Source: Lineus longissimus (Eukaryota > Nemertea > Pilidiophora > Heteronemertea > Lineidae). From it: 64,000 bases of DNA. A program made the position numbers and the translations under genes. Each line of letters starts with the position of its first letter. The first letter of the stretch is position 1. The stretch spans positions 5,332,001 to 5,396,000 of the forward strand of contig NC_088323.1 of assembly GCF_910592395.1 (NCBI RefSeq). The letters are read 5' to 3'. The notes under the pieces are model-generated. The model did no database searches, was not told the origin of the DNA, and saw only the letters and a program-made list of their open reading frames with translations. Positions 36,988 to 50,080 of this stretch are shown here, one piece after another.

Positions 36988-37263
36988 TTCGTTAACCCTG
37001 ATGACGTCACAACTAGGCCCTGTGGCAACTGGTCGAAGGAACCTCCTTGCCGACTAGATTACTTGGGCTTCCATCCACTAATATCGGACAAGTGCTGTCG
37101 TTCTTAGAGTGTCCTGATTACATATTTCGTTAACCCTGATGACGTCACAACTAGGCCCTGTGGCAAGTGGTCGAAGGAACCTCCTTGCCGACTAGATTAC
37201 TTGGGCTTCCATCCACTGATATCGGACAAGTGCTGTCGTTCTTAGAGTGTCCTGATTACATAC
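36988..37263. repeat. 138-bp tandem duplication
   Basis: TTCGTTAACCCTGATGACGT begins at 36988 and 37126; the units run to GTCCTGATTACAT and differ at only a few sites. The unit ends in GGACAAGTGCTGTCGTT then GTCCTGATTA, which is the left part of MITE family D, so the duplication captured part of that element. Confidence 0.9.
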
Positions 37264-37735
37264 GTCAAATGCAATAGAACTGACCAGTTTGGGATTAAAT
37301 GCGGCATCCTTAATAGAAAGGGTGTCCTTATGCAAGTATCAATTCGTGTCTTGTACCCCCCCTCCTCAAGGGTACGACACCTTATCACCCTATAACGACA
37401 TCTTAAGGCTCAAGCATCACCCTTTTTTCACCAATGCTACTTTTTCTTTCGTCAAGACATCACCATCAACAATATATCAGTTATCACCGTCATATAAAGT
37501 AACCGAACTAATTTTACTGGGTAAGGCTGTATGTTCGACAAGACATCGACACATTAGCATCCTTATTCTTTCCAGCTTCGCCAAATTTTCACTAAAGGAA
37601 AAATAAATACTACTCAAGCATCGGCAAAGATTAGTGGTGATAGCTTAACTACCCTTGAGGAGGGGGGGTACAAGAAACGAATTGATACTTGCATTAATAG
37701 AGAGGTGTTCGTTTAGGGGGGTTCCACTGTACTCC
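37227..37735. mobile_element. MITE family D, copy interrupted by another MITE
   Basis: GACAAGTGCTGTCG to GGTGTCCTTA (up to 37330) continues after the insertion with TTAATAGAGAGGTGTTCG to GGTTCCACTGTA (37694-37735). Joined, it matches the intact copy at 41719-41880. Its left part lies within the 138-bp duplication. Confidence 0.8.
37331..37693. mobile_element. 363-bp Harbinger-like MITE with TTA target duplication
   Basis: Inverted ends of about 47 bp start TGCAAGTATCAATTCGT and continue through CTTGTACCCCCCCTCCTCA to AAGGGTA. TTA flanks both sides (37328-37330 and 37694-37696), and removing the element restores a continuous family D MITE. A 3-bp TTA/TAA target duplication is typical of PIF/Harbinger. 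The interior has no transposase. Confidence 0.85.
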
Positions 37736-38231
37736 GATTATTATATAAGTTGATTAACAATGAAAAAATATTAGTGTATGCCTTCAGTTTACAATAACAC
37801 TATAAGTTCAATCTGATAACTGGATTCAAATTTACTGGAGAATGTCACCATTGTTCCCTGCCAATACCCTTGGTCTTCTAACGGGAAGTTGCACGATCGA
37901 ACGTCAACAGTGTAAATCCCGACGAATTCATTTTCGACGATGGTAAATTTGAATCCAGCCAATGGATGGACTTCATCGAGTTTTAATACAACAATGAAAA
38001 AATATCCACCCCATGTTCTGATTTTCTCGTGCACAGAACCCTTTACAAAACTTGACATAATGTGGTTACAGAAATCTTTCCAACTGATTAAGTCAAGTAA
38101 TCGATATCACAGCATGGACGGCGTAGTTTTTCTGAACAAAAAAACAGAATAGTTTATGCCTACATGAACAAAGGGTTCACATAATCAACTCGCGTAAAGA
38201 CAATACAGTGTTTCTAACGGACAGAACAAGT

Positions 38232-41200
38232 TCAGTCTTCGTCCGGTGTAATCCCACACCGCTGACTTCCAGACACCGGACACACGTTCTCCCCACCTTC
38301 TTCGTCTGAATCGAACCGGTAGAAATACGGCAAATCGTAAAATAAATGTTCCTTTGTCACGTGATGTAGAACTCGCGCTAGAAGTAAACGCCGTCCATAT
38401 CCGACTGCTTCGATTCGATCATGTGCCAGGCCGGCCTCGAGTAACCAATCGACAAATTCAGTGCCAGTGAAGACGGCTTGATACATCCGTAGACGCCACC
38501 TGGAGGTAGGAATAGGAATTCTGTCATAACATTGGGATACATTAGTGTTTGACAAATCATGTGCAACGTAGACTTGATCGACAATTAGCCTTAACTGCAC
38601 TAGTATATCAGGGATGTGAGAGTGCCCAGCTGAAAATATTTCACGTGAAAATGTTGTCCTTGGAGTTAGGCAAAATATGCCTCGAAAATGGTTATTTTGC
38701 ATCCGATTTTGAAAATTCAAAGTTTTACGGAGCGCTGTGGCATAGATTTTTCCATTTTTGCTGTCAATTAAACCTTTCACTTCGGAGAAAAACAATACTC
38801 CTCTCAAAATCAGATATGCCTCATCCCGATATTGCCCCGTAATGTACAGGATCAGTTTCTTACCTTCTGTCTTTCGCAAGTTCATTCCGGCAGTTCTCTT
38901 TGTGATAAACATTGAATTGATGGCTCGTGTGGAGAATTTCTTCATCTAAATCCTCTTGTCGAGGCAGGTGTAGAATTTCCACCCCATAGACGAACTTACG
39001 CCACCTGGAGGGGAGAATGAAACCATAAGCTATTACAGCAAATGAAGAATACATCATCAATGCCTACAGTCAGGCATGGTATTTAGATGGGGGGGGGGCT
39101 AGATCCTTTTAGATATGATTTCTGTCCATTCCCGACAATAAAAACACTGTTACACTGACTCCAAGTAAAATTTTTGGAATTGATAGTTATCAATAGGACA
39201 ATAGCTAAGCGCCCCAAAGCTGGCTGAACGCATCAACGCTGGATATGCATCACCTTCCGAAAACATCCCGCTTCCAAGCACGCAAGAAAAGATTTGCAAG
39301 CAGTAAACTCTTCAAAATATTCAAAGATTTATTCAAGCTTTATTCGAAGTGAAATGGGAGCAAAAGGAAGCTCATATTGAAGAAATGGGTTAAGAATGAC
39401 AACCACACCTACAGGCTCCAACTTTCAACTCAAACAGACTTAAAGGGACAACTTGGTGCGAGATTTACCAAGCCAGGAGGATAATGTCCAAACTAGACAC
39501 CATGCGCCACCACTTGTACTATTACACTGATGCCACTTGTACTATTACACTGATGCCATTCTCTGATAATGATTTTCACCAGTGTGAGTGTTGGACAGCA
39601 GTTTTGGACATGGATTGCGAATTTCAGGCAGGCCTAATGTTACACCCCGTTCCGGTGCATTGTTCATTGATCCTGGTTTGAGAAATTGCGGGCCTGCTGG
39701 AAGCCGTTTTTGTCCAAAAAGCTAACATATCTTATTCCCAAGTTGTCCCTTTAACACACACACGACTTAACCAATCATTTACTGTCCATCCAACATGCTT
39801 GACCGACAATGTTTTCCTCAAGATAATCTACCTTTCTACTTTCTGTATTGACAACAAATACTTAAAACTCTTTGCTAGACACTGTGCCCTGAATAATGCA
39901 AGGGAAACTAAATGAATGTGAGGCCAGTTATCATGGTGTGGTATTTACTGGTCCCTCAAGTCCTTTCGCCTTGGGGGCAATTTTTCTGGAAAATGTACCA
40001 TCCTGTGGAATTGGCAACTGATAAAAAGATTGGTCATCTACTGCGGGAAAAAGCAGAAATCACAACAGGTCAAGGTCGTCTGTCTGAAGAGGTCAAGGCC
40101 ATTTGACTTACTTTCTGACGAATGGCATAATCACAAGCTCTGTGTCCAGTCCAAACACGGCAAACGCAAAGAACCCCTGGCCGAAACACGTCACCGCATC
40201 GAGGAACTCCAACTCTATATATAGACCAGATGATGACTCATTAAACATGCGCCACATACACAGGAAGAGACCCTGAAATAAGAAGGTCAAGGCAAAAGGT
40301 CATGGTTGCACACTAAAGGTCAAGGTTATCTGATGAGGCAATTAATGAATGAGATTTGGATTTCTTCAGCACTTTCATCACTGTCACCATGTTCAAAGCA
40401 CTCATCATGGGAATAAGTTTCAGCGCACATTATATTTTACACAAACCCAAGCAGTTGCATCCGCTGCCATGAAAATGAGGCACAGTGCTTGTGCAATGTC
40501 AACAATGCCACGCTGCAACCAGGGTGTTTCAGAATAACTTACAACAAACATCGATAACGAATTCAACAAAAGCAGAACAACATGACGGGTGATCTGATAT
40601 TCTCCGATCCTCTCCTCGAGGAGTTCATCACCGATATGTGGATGTGCCGAGCTGTCGTAGTCGCGTAATCGCTTGCGACAGATGCGGCGTTGTACCGTGT
40701 CGCATTTGTCGCCCAGGAGACAGGTCCGCTCTGTCATGGCGGCTTCTGTTGGCGGGAAGATAAAATATTAGTTTCTTTGAAGATATTGTAAAGTTGTTTC
40801 GATAGAACAGAACTGCTTTAGTTGCAAGTTTTGTTTCAGACATTATTCATTCACAACACAAGTGGTTGATAACTAATTCTGCGATTGAAATTTGGATGAA
40901 AATTGTTTTAAGGTTCTTACAGTCGAACCTCTCTATCACATGTATGAACACCCCTAGGGTTGATAAAGGCTGTCTCTAATTGAGAGATGTCCAGATTACA
41001 GAGGTCAAATTTATTCATAATAATATGTGGCACGTTACCTATAATGTCAGGGGAAGTGCTAGGAGAGTCACTGGCATCTGATCCTGCATGGACTCGGTGT
41101 GCGCCGCTAAGATTTATGGGAACTAAATCTTCAATGTTGATAGGCCTTCCTGAAATTAGAAATCAGAGATTATCCATTAATTGTTACGCTAGTTTAGAGC

Positions 41201-44200
41201 GTTTTTAGAAATGATTTAAGAATAATCTGCATAATCAAGTACAAGTAATGCCTCCATTGTCCACATCAAAAGAAGACTCTAAAATGGCATATATTTTTTC
41301 AGTATTTTTTCGTAATTTTGATTACCCGTATAATGATCGGCGCTAAGCTAAAACTGAAACTTAACCAAATGGCATTTGAAGTCCAGCAAAGAACATGAGA
41401 ACACACTGGAACTATATAGAATATCGAATTTAGGCTGTTAAAATTAAACAAAATCTAAAAGGAGACACATGGGAACTGCCAACCGTCAAAATTTTGCGGC
41501 GCCTTCTTTTTGCCAAAATTTTCTTTTTGTTTTTCAAATTATTAAAGTATTTTCGCCATTAGAGATCTAAACGAACAGGCAAAATGAAAATGCCAGCTAA
41601 AATTTGTCGGTCAAATGCAGTAAATCTGCCATATTTTAGCATCGCAAAAATTTGATGGTTTACAGTATTTGGTTCATCTGAACAAGGTTAGGTGGGAACA
41701 CACTCATATAATACTAATACAGTAGAACCTCTCTATTAAGGACACCCTCGGGACTGACAAGTGCTGTCCTTAATAGAGAGGTGCTGATTAGAGAGGTGAA
41801 ATTGAATGGAAACAACCAATTTGGGATCAAAACTAGTGTCTTTAATAGAGAGGTGTCCGCTAAGGGAGGTTCCACTGTACTAAATGTTATTATCATGGAA
41901 ACTGAAAATCTATAATTGGATTGGTTAGTATTTATACAAGCTTTTGGGTTGTGGGTGCATCAGCCCCAGATCGTGGCCCAATTTAAACTGGACACGACAA
42001 GAGAATCAGTTTGGCATGTGACTCAATTTGACTATCCTAAATCTGTACAGGGATCACCACCTAACCTTACCCTGGTCTGAGATGTGAAAAACACTACACT
42101 GGGCACTTGCACTCTCGTCTATGACACACATTTCAATGCCTTGTTGAAGAAAAATATTGAATAGTTGGAGAGAACTTTTCACATTCATCATTGTTATCGA
42201 CTGCCAGCGCCAGCCCGATAATGGCTGCTGCAGAAAAAGGGTTAAACATTCCTTAAAGAGTCAGTTTACCTTTAAACTTGAGCATGTAAGGCAGGTACAA
42301 TTCACCTTTAAACTTGAGCATGTAAGGGCAGGGTACCTGAGGATTACATGTCAATTAAAATGATTATTCAGTCCGTGAACCAATACCTACCAGCACAGCT
42401 TCCTGTTCCAGGACACTGCTCGCATGACGTCCGCGTCAAATGATCCCCACTGCCTCCGACACCACTCTCCGAATATGATAGGTTCGGCTCGTGATCAGGA
42501 CTAGATGGCAGCGAATCAGATTGAAACGATTCCGTTATCTTTCGTGACGGCTCGGCTTTGACGCGGACCGATCTGTTGCTGTAGCTGTGGAGTTTGGATG
42601 TGGATTCGTTGAGTAGCGCGTAACTATGGAGACGATGGCGGTCGTAACGATGGCCGACCACAAGACTGACGATCGTCGTGACCAGACACAGGAAGATTAT
42701 AATAGCGGAGCAGATGATCTGGAAGAAAGGGTTAACTCAAAATGATTGATGGCACTTATAAAATGCTCCATTGGACTCGCTCTTCAGTAGGCCAATAGGT
42801 TTTGACCTTGACTTAATAATCACGGCAGTTACCATTTACCAAATCTTTCAACAGAGAGCTCAATTAGGTTTTTCAAATATAGATACAACCAATAACAAGC
42901 CTTATCACCTTTAGTTATCACCTTAATTGACACAAGGACATACTAGAGGAAATTGATGTACTCAGTCAGATGTCTCAAAAGGCAGACAACAGTGAAATGA
43001 ACAACCAGTCCGTCTCAACCTGTCAAGCTCAGAGTGACAAGCGACTTGTTTCATTATGGCGGGTCACATTTTTTACGCCGGGCATACCTGAGGCTGCCCA
43101 TACTGGAACGCGGGATCTTCAACGACCTCACCCGCTTCATGCTTCACAGCCATCATGAGTACTCCGGTGATGAATACAGGACAACTGAAATGGAACAACC
43201 ATATTGTTAGAATGAAAGTTATGAATAGATTTGATGCAGCACATATTGGATCAGCACGTCATGTATTGCCCCCTTAAAAATTGAATTCTCCACTTTCTTA
43301 CACCCTCTCTAAACAATCCCATTTAATACTTTCTTCCTAAAATATAGATGGCAACAATTTTGAATATTTTCGACCAATCAGATAAAAGTAAGCTTGACTG
43401 ATCAGTATTGGTATCCAATGTCAGCACAAGATGGAGCTGGCCAAAAAATGGCTGCCGCAGCATAAGCATTCAGAGAAGTTGAGTAACCAGGTAAGGCAAC
43501 AGCAGTGTGATACTCCCCTCACAAAAAACACCAATATACCCCCAGCTAAAGTTTCTGAACATCCTAGAGTGTAAATAGTGCCGAGCCAGGGCGCAAATCT
43601 CAACAAGCAGACGGAAAACTCACCCCAATGCAAATATAAACAGCCAGACCCGCATCCTCAGCAGGAAGCAGAAACTACGCACTCGTACGAAACACAGCGC
43701 CAGGGCGATGGCCGCCGTCCAGCATCGCGTACTCAGGACACTTATTAGGAACATGATAAACCGCATGTAGTGCTGCCAGTTGACACTGTCGATGTCGTTG
43801 ACAAAATAGTAGAGGAGGTTGCCAAGACACATGAAGAACTGAAACAAAATTATATGAGGAGTCATTGTTTGCTATGCAGCTGCTCAAGTGTGCCATCTTG
43901 AGCCAAACATTGAGGAAGAAAGCTGGAAAGGGGGAAGGCCAGGGTGCAATCCTGACTCACAATTATCTTGGCGTTAAACATAACCAAACCCCAGTGCCCA
44001 CAAAAATTTGGCAGTTGAAAGTATTTTCGGACCAAGTCTACTCACCTGCATGACCAGCATGGTCAGTGTCAACTGGTGAGGAAGTTTCCGGAATCTTCGA
44101 CTCAACACGAAGACTCCGATCACCCACACCTGAAAACAGACACGAAAAGTTCCCGTTATTTTTGCAAACAATCCTTTTTTCATTTAATTGAGGTTCATTC

Positions 44201-47152
44201 AGTTATAAAAACTCCTCCATTTTGAAAAGATATCAGACAACCACGATACGATGCAATAACTTGAGATCACATGATGTGAATCGAATAATACCATTGGCCA
44301 AAAACCCCTCGCCGGTCGTCCCAAAATAGCACTAAAAGCAACCTACCCCACAAACCATTCCGAGAATACTGACGTCAAATGCAGTACTCTGTATTAAGTC
44401 CTGATAGTCGGATCTGTTTTTGACCGACAGGGTTATCATCCGGGCGGAGACGAACATGAGTGGGGCTGAAAGGAATGTACACACGACCATACCAGTGGCA
44501 ATCTGAAAGAGGCAGCATTTCATTATCCATTCATTACCGCATTCAAAATCGACAACGATAACCAACACAAATTTGAAAACACCATCCTAATTTAAGTTGC
44601 AAGTAACCGTCCTCCTTTTGACCACTGTTATGTGAATGTCACAGGAAGGTAATCAAACTGAATAAGATTTACTTAATCAAGCAAAATTATATCACTTCTT
44701 TGAATGAAACAAATTTTGTTAAAGATAGATACATCATACCTTATAAGCTGCCTATCGCGGCATGCCCACTGATCAGACTGCACCATGCATGACAAGTAGT
44801 GACTGATGCAGGCTTAGCTGCAGGCATAGCTTGATTGGGCTATGACTGGCCAATCTAATATCCCTGCCACGCCAGTAACTTTCTCTTTCCTTACCATGTC
44901 CAATGCCATGTTGTACTGCGATGCGTAAATCAAAACCGTTGGTGCCACGGGGAATGTACCGTACAGGAATCCAAATGAACCGAGACTGGCAGTTTCATTC
45001 GTCGAATTACCAGCACCAAGGATGTTTACAGCCTCACGAATGGCGAACGGAAGTAACACTCTGCAAAGGAAAATATATAGGTGTTCGAATATCCTACTAT
45101 CCACAGAGAGTTTATATCTTTATGCCTCGTTGATGCCCCATGAGGATCACCTCCACGCAAGTCATGATCTGTGATGTGAGTCATCAAGTGGTCTCCCAAC
45201 TCATTCCCGACATGCTTCCTTCACCTCCCCACAACATTTCAGTTAAGTTCCATACAGGTTTTCCATAAACGTCATGACATCACCTCACTTTCTCTGTAAC
45301 ACTTGACAAGTTTTCACAAGTCCTAAAGTTGTAATTCATACCTCAAAGTTTGTTTAATGTAAAACCACCCTATTATGAAGTTAGGATCCTCACTTGGTCT
45401 ACAGAGTTTGATATATGCATGTATGCAGGTCTGTTAACTTCTCCATGATGGTGAACCCTATCCTGGCACCAACAACTTTGTCATCAATGCGACCTAGGTA
45501 TTCACCCCAGGCTGCTAGGTATGAGCTTGTTTAACATGAGTCGAACATCTAGGAGCTAGGTATGAGCTTGTTCAACACAAGTGGAACCTCTAGACACATG
45601 GGTCGGTCAGAATCGATGCACGTCTGATGGAAATACTTACGACTTTGCAAAAATGAGCAGAACTGGGGTAAGGAGTGCTGTTCCAACTTGCGAAGTGATT
45701 TTTCCGACCAAGCTGAGTCCAAGGTAGAAGAGGGCACAGCTACTGAAGGAGTTTGCTGAAAAAGTAACAAACTACTGCTCAGTTGCTGATTTTATGATTA
45801 TCAAAAGCACAATTCTTCAGGCGTAGGATGAAGGTGACCAGGAGAATAAGACCCCTACTGGCCACCATGCACCACCATACGCAGGATCACACAAATGCCG
45901 ATCTCCTTATAATGATTTTTCGCTGTGTGGTTGTGACATGGCTTGGGAATTTCAGCAAGACCTACACGTACGGTGTTTTCCATTTTTGTGAATGGTGTAC
46001 CGCAGTTGAATGATTTTTCTCTGATCCCGTTTGGAGCACAGTTTTCAAACATACACAAGCTCTTCTTCCCTTACCTAATAAAGTGAGTATTCCATCCAAC
46101 ACAACTGGCACCTTCTGACTGAATGCAAAATTCCCAATTATACCAATCACGGTCATAAAAACTATCGGGTTCGTAATCACGCCCTTGACGACATGCCATA
46201 GGACTTTGCAGCCACCGTCATGATGCTCGGAGGTGCGACGTTTCTGAATCTCCAGGAGAACGAATCCAATTGGGTTCAAAATGCAAAACGATATCGGCGC
46301 GACGAGGTAGATGTACTTGAGATATTCGGGGTGTGTTTCAGAGTAGAGCGCCAACACTGGAAAAGAAGAAAAAAGCTTTCTATTTTTAAAACAAGAGAAC
46401 TTGGTTTGGAACATCGTTCACAAAAAAGTGAGCAGTACCCCAAAAAAATCTATTTCGAATAGTACAATGTATGGTTCAATATGCAAATAGCCAAAGAGAG
46501 TGAAAAAATTTATTTGAGCATTGTTCCCAATTAAAAATATGGATCTATAGATTGACATTCCCAACTGAAGTGACTTTGGCACACCCAAACATACAATAGC
46601 GCCTGCAGTCAGACTGCCAAGTTTAGATATGGCTTCATTACAGTATGACTCAGAAGAAAAAACCGATGTCTCTAGCACTCATCAGTTTTCTCCCAATACT
46701 CACTTATAGGGTATCCGAGAGCAAAATCATTACTCTGCGTAGCGAATATTCCATACAAGCCACACTTTCCAATGTTCCTCGGTCGCATCAAGACCAGAGT
46801 GAAACATATCACAACAACAAAGACAAGAGCTTTCGCGATTAAAATGCTTCCCAAAAACTTCCAATCGACGGCGGAGAACTCCAGTAGGACCATGCTCCGA
46901 AAGACGAGAGCAGGCAGGGCAAAGTTCGATGTGTAGGCACTCAATCCCTTGGCTTGAACGTGCGAGATCAAATTTATTCGCCCTGCGAAATATCCAAAGA
47001 GAATGACCACGAAGCATTGTATGATTGCTGGGTAGAGGTTGTCAAAAGCATCGTCGGCCATTTCGTCAGTTAAGTTGGCGTTGATCGCACGTGTGAGATT
47101 TTCTGTCTTGTTCTTGGGGTCATGGGCTGCGAACTGTGACCAGTTGAAGTCC
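38232..47152 (-). CDS. GPR155: GPR155/LYCHOS lysosomal cholesterol sensor, 13 coding exons
   Basis: Family role: a lysosomal membrane protein that senses cholesterol and acts on GATOR1/mTORC1. Exons in transcript order: 47152-46704, 46356-46075, 45755-45641, 45060-44895, 44502-44347, 44129-44046, 43838-43624, 43184-43088, 42718-42391, 40745-40543, 40272-40112, 39004-38864, 38499-38232; every junction keeps phase, ~887 residues (human 870). The N-terminal PIN-like transporter part carries FATQSNDFALGYPI, LKYIYLVAPIS, NPIGFVLLEIQK, LFYLGLSLVGKI and FLYGTFPVAPTV. A 7-TM part follows; exon 9 includes a long Ser-rich loop. The LED-like segment reads GLYIELEFLDAVTCFGQGFF, and the last two exons form the DEP domain (FTGTEFVDWLLEAGLA). 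N-glycosylation motifs NKT, NLT precede TM1, as in human. The start is unresolved: a good acceptor precedes 47152, so Met may lie in an upstream exon, in the open continuation to 47256, or at 47064. Confidence 0.93.
39475..39640. repeat. Dispersed repeat J, copy 1 (GPR155 intron 12)
   Basis: CACCATGCGCCACCAC through ATAATGATTTTCACCAGTGT to GACATGGATTGCGAATTTCA resembles 45826-45965. It contains an internal 23-bp duplication of CACTTGTACTATTACACTGA. Confidence 0.6.
40919..41012. mobile_element. MITE family D, truncated copy
   Basis: TA then CAGTCGAACCTCTCTATC, with AATTGAGAGATGTCCAGATT and GAGGTCAAATTTATTCAT: the left half of the family D consensus. Confidence 0.6.
41719..41880. mobile_element. 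MITE family D, intact copy
   Basis: About 160 bp from CAGTAGAACCTCTCTATTAA to GGGAGGTTCCACTG, flanked by TA on both sides. The CAGT terminus with a TA target fits Tc1/mariner-type MITEs. It lies in GPR155 intron 9. Other copies: 37227-37735, 40919-41012, 47647-47725, 49259-49442, 59870-60053. Confidence 0.75.
42262..42342. repeat. ~36-bp tandem duplication, GPR155 intron 9
   Basis: ACCTTTAAACTTGAGCATGT occurs at about 42268 and 42304, each followed by AAGG.CAGG. Confidence 0.75.
45480..45590. repeat. ~51-bp tandem duplication, GPR155 intron 3
   Basis: GCTAGGTATGAGCTTGTT is repeated at about 45503 and 45554, each followed by (T/C)AACA..AGT.GAAC. Confidence 0.7.
45826..45965. repeat. Dispersed repeat J, copy 2 (GPR155 intron 2)
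   Basis: CACCATGCACCACCAT, then ATAATGATTTTTCGCTGTGT and GACATGGCTTGGGAATTTCA, are the same landmarks as in 39475-39640. Confidence 0.6.
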
Positions 47153-47646
47153 CTGAAATAGAGAGAAGAGGACAACGTCTTAGATTTTGAAATTGAATTG
47201 AAAGCTTTGTTGATTCTGAGAAACCTTTCTGGAATTGTTTTTTTAAAGGTTGTCATGATCTGAAAAGGAATGAGGCACGTTAGGGGTTGACCCTTCGAGG
47301 TCTACTCTGTTTATTGAATTCATTCGTTCATTTGAGGGGCCTTAGGGGATTCTGAAAAGATATAGCTTCTTTTGTAGATAAAAAAATTATTTGCCAACTT
47401 TCTACCTACCCAAAATTTTCTTGAGAATGATATCACATAAACAAAGAAGCAAAAGGACTGCCTTCTGGCCCAACTATTCAATCACATTTATGCACACAGT
47501 GACACAAGTCCACTTTCCGGTCTTGTTATCTAAACTTCCACATATAGGTGTAATGAAATGTTTACCCACGAGGCACCACGTGTGCATGGTCTTTAGTTCA
47601 CAACATTGATAACACTGTCGACTATGCCCTGCGATTGAGGTCACGG

Positions 47647-47725
47647 TCAGGACTGACAAGTGCTGTCCTTACTCGAGAGGTGTCCTGATAAGAGAGTTGA
47701 AATTAAGGGGAAACAACCGATTTGA
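47647..47725. mobile_element. MITE family D, fragment
   Basis: GGACTGACAAGTGCTGTCCT, then GAGAGGTGTCCTGATAAGAG and AACAACCGATTTG: the middle of the element only. Confidence 0.65.
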
Positions 47726-47879
47726 CCTAGACCAGTACCAGGTACACAAGCACTCATGTTTATCCATAATGTAGCTCATGAAAATGACATTAACAGCTGA
47801 CATTGACATATTCTACAGAAAAAAAAATTACAAAAAAATTGATCTAACCTAGTTTCAACTGGCAGACAGTAATATTGGG

Positions 47880-48070
47880 GGGCCGACATTTGTTCAAAAT
47901 TTGAATTTAAAATTTCCAATTGCATATGTGCTTGAGCTAAATATTAATTTAAACAATTCTGTTGTGCAAACAGATATACAGCTATACAGCAACAAGTTTC
48001 AGCAAATTTGTATGCATAATAACTGCACTATGGCATTGTGTATAACTGCATTTCTATTTTCCTGGACCAC
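47880..48070. repeat. Dispersed repeat, copy 2
   Basis: Partner of 4990-5140; ends in GGCATTGTGTATAACTGCAT and TTCTATTTTCCTGGACCA. Confidence 0.5.
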
Positions 48071-49258
48071 TAGTAATTACGAACGGCGTACCCCTTTAAA
48101 TCTACGACACACACAAGATTATTTCACTTTTGGGAGGTTATAGATGAAGCTGTGCTGTTCACAAGGTCACTCTGACCCATTCCCTGCACGTCATATCTCC
48201 GTGGAGATAACAATCTTATTTGAGCAAGAAATCCAGCACGGCCTAGAAAAGACTTTTGAAATTTTGCCTCATGAAAAAAGATGATGAGGTTCTTTAGAAA
48301 TTATCATTGTCACCTGATAAAACAATGGATAAGACTATAGAGTTAAGTATAATTTCTCTTCCTTTTTTAAAGTGATTCCTATCAAAAACTAAAAGTGATA
48401 AATATTCTTATAAAATAATATAAAGAATCTAAATGGCTAGGCTGATGTTATAAGTAAAATATCAATTACCACCAATGGGCATGTACATGAATAAAACAAA
48501 CCAAATCTACTAAAGTCACCTACTTTGGAAAAGTTATCCTCATCTTGATCAAGTCTATCTTCAATTCAATGTCAAAATCCAAAAGAACAAATTCTCAAAA
48601 GTCAGGAAGAAGCCGACTGGGAAAACCAACAAATATCCTGGAGTGTGATCATCACAACATCCTTATGTGGAGTGTTCGCCTGTGCCAATTACAGTCCATC
48701 TGAGCCAGACAGGACGAGTGCTGTTCCAGTAACTGAGCACACCCACAGGATTAGTTGATGGGAAGACACAGCACGCTCCATTCTCCAGAACAGACATGAT
48801 AATGAAGCATTCTCTCTCTGCCAGTATTAACAGTTACTTTACAATACATTTCAATTGCGCAGTGAAATTGGATTGAAAATGGTCACGGCCATAGATTTGA
48901 ACACGCTTTGAGGATGAACACTGCAGCAAAAGATGGTGGGAATCCCCGGACAACGTAAATGAAGCAATATCTTCCATAAATCTTCCAATTGTTTAGAAGT
49001 TATGTGACGATGATTGATGACGCCGAATATCCCAAAACCAATTGGCACCACTTGTCATATATTGACACCTTTATTGGACATTACCGTGGCAACACATCCG
49101 CCTATTGTCCAACAAACAAGTGTTAAGTGAATATTTCCGAGGCGGAGGAGATTATTGTAAAGATAGTGATGAATATGAATATGATATGTGACATCACCTT
49201 TGTTGAGAAGGATGAAGATATGAACCTCCTGGCATTGAATTGAATGATGATTGATGTA

Positions 49259-49442
49259 CAGAGGTCCGAGAGGAACCTCCCTCAGTGGAGACCTCTCTAT
49301 TTAGGACAACCTCTATCAAGGACACTAGTTTTAGTCCCAAATAGGTTGTTTTCAATCAATTTAACCTCTTAATCAGGACACCTCTTTATTCAGGACAGCA
49401 TTTGTCAATACCGAGGGTGTCCTTAATAGAGAGGTTTTACTG
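49259..49442. mobile_element. MITE family D, inverted copy
   Basis: Reverse orientation relative to 41719: CAGAGGTCCGAGAGGAACCT at the left, GTCCTTAATAGAGAGG then TTTTACTG at the right, with CCAAATAGGTTG in the centre. Confidence 0.75.
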
Positions 49443-50080
49443 AATGCTCATAAATTTTCATTGCAGGCTGCAATCCAATCATTCGATTTAGTTATTGAGA
49501 GGTTATTTTTCAATGGCAGTTTTGTGATTATGGCATTGTCACCGAGTCTGATTACTGTACATGGTGGGACGGCCGGGGCAGGTCAAGCTCAAATAAATAG
49601 GCCTTTACGGCTTTAGGCCCTAGGCTATAGGCCTATGTGCCGGTTTATTGATGGAAGACTCGTACTGTCGTAGTCGTAACGAAAGGCACCATTTGTGTAT
49701 ATCATTGTATATGAACTGATCAGATACTGAAATGTTGACAATTTGAATGCCATTGCCACAGACACTGATGTACAGACTTTGACATTTGCACATGTCGACA
49801 CTGCACACCAATCAGTGCAGAGACATGACGATGACAGATGAAGCATAGCAAAATGTACAGGAAGCTACACAGCAAACATATGCCGCAACATCAAAACCGA
49901 TTAATTCGAAAACTATACAACCGAAGTTTGTCCACTAGGTATCAAATGAGAGAACAAACTTGAATGAACTTACGAATATACTTAAAATTGATTTTTGACC
50001 CCAACTTCCTTCATTAACAACGTTTTTCAACACTGTTTTCACAAATTTTGCGACTTCCTTTGCTCATGCGCAGTTACTAA

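Larger units (their letters stand above)
47260..50080. other. Gap between divergent GPR155 and RPL37A
   Basis: About 2.8 kb between head-to-head genes. It holds two MITE family D pieces (47647-47725 and 49259-49442) and a dispersed repeat (47880-48070). The GPR155 5' UTR and promoter should lie here, but no exon can be assigned. No other gene seen. Confidence 0.6.

Noticed and set aside
38232-38945. A 237-codon open frame on the minus strand at the GPR155 3' end
   Set aside because: It runs through an intron (38500-38863) that happens to be open. Only 38232-38499 is GPR155 coding (DEP domain), and the upstream exon (38864-39004) uses a different frame.
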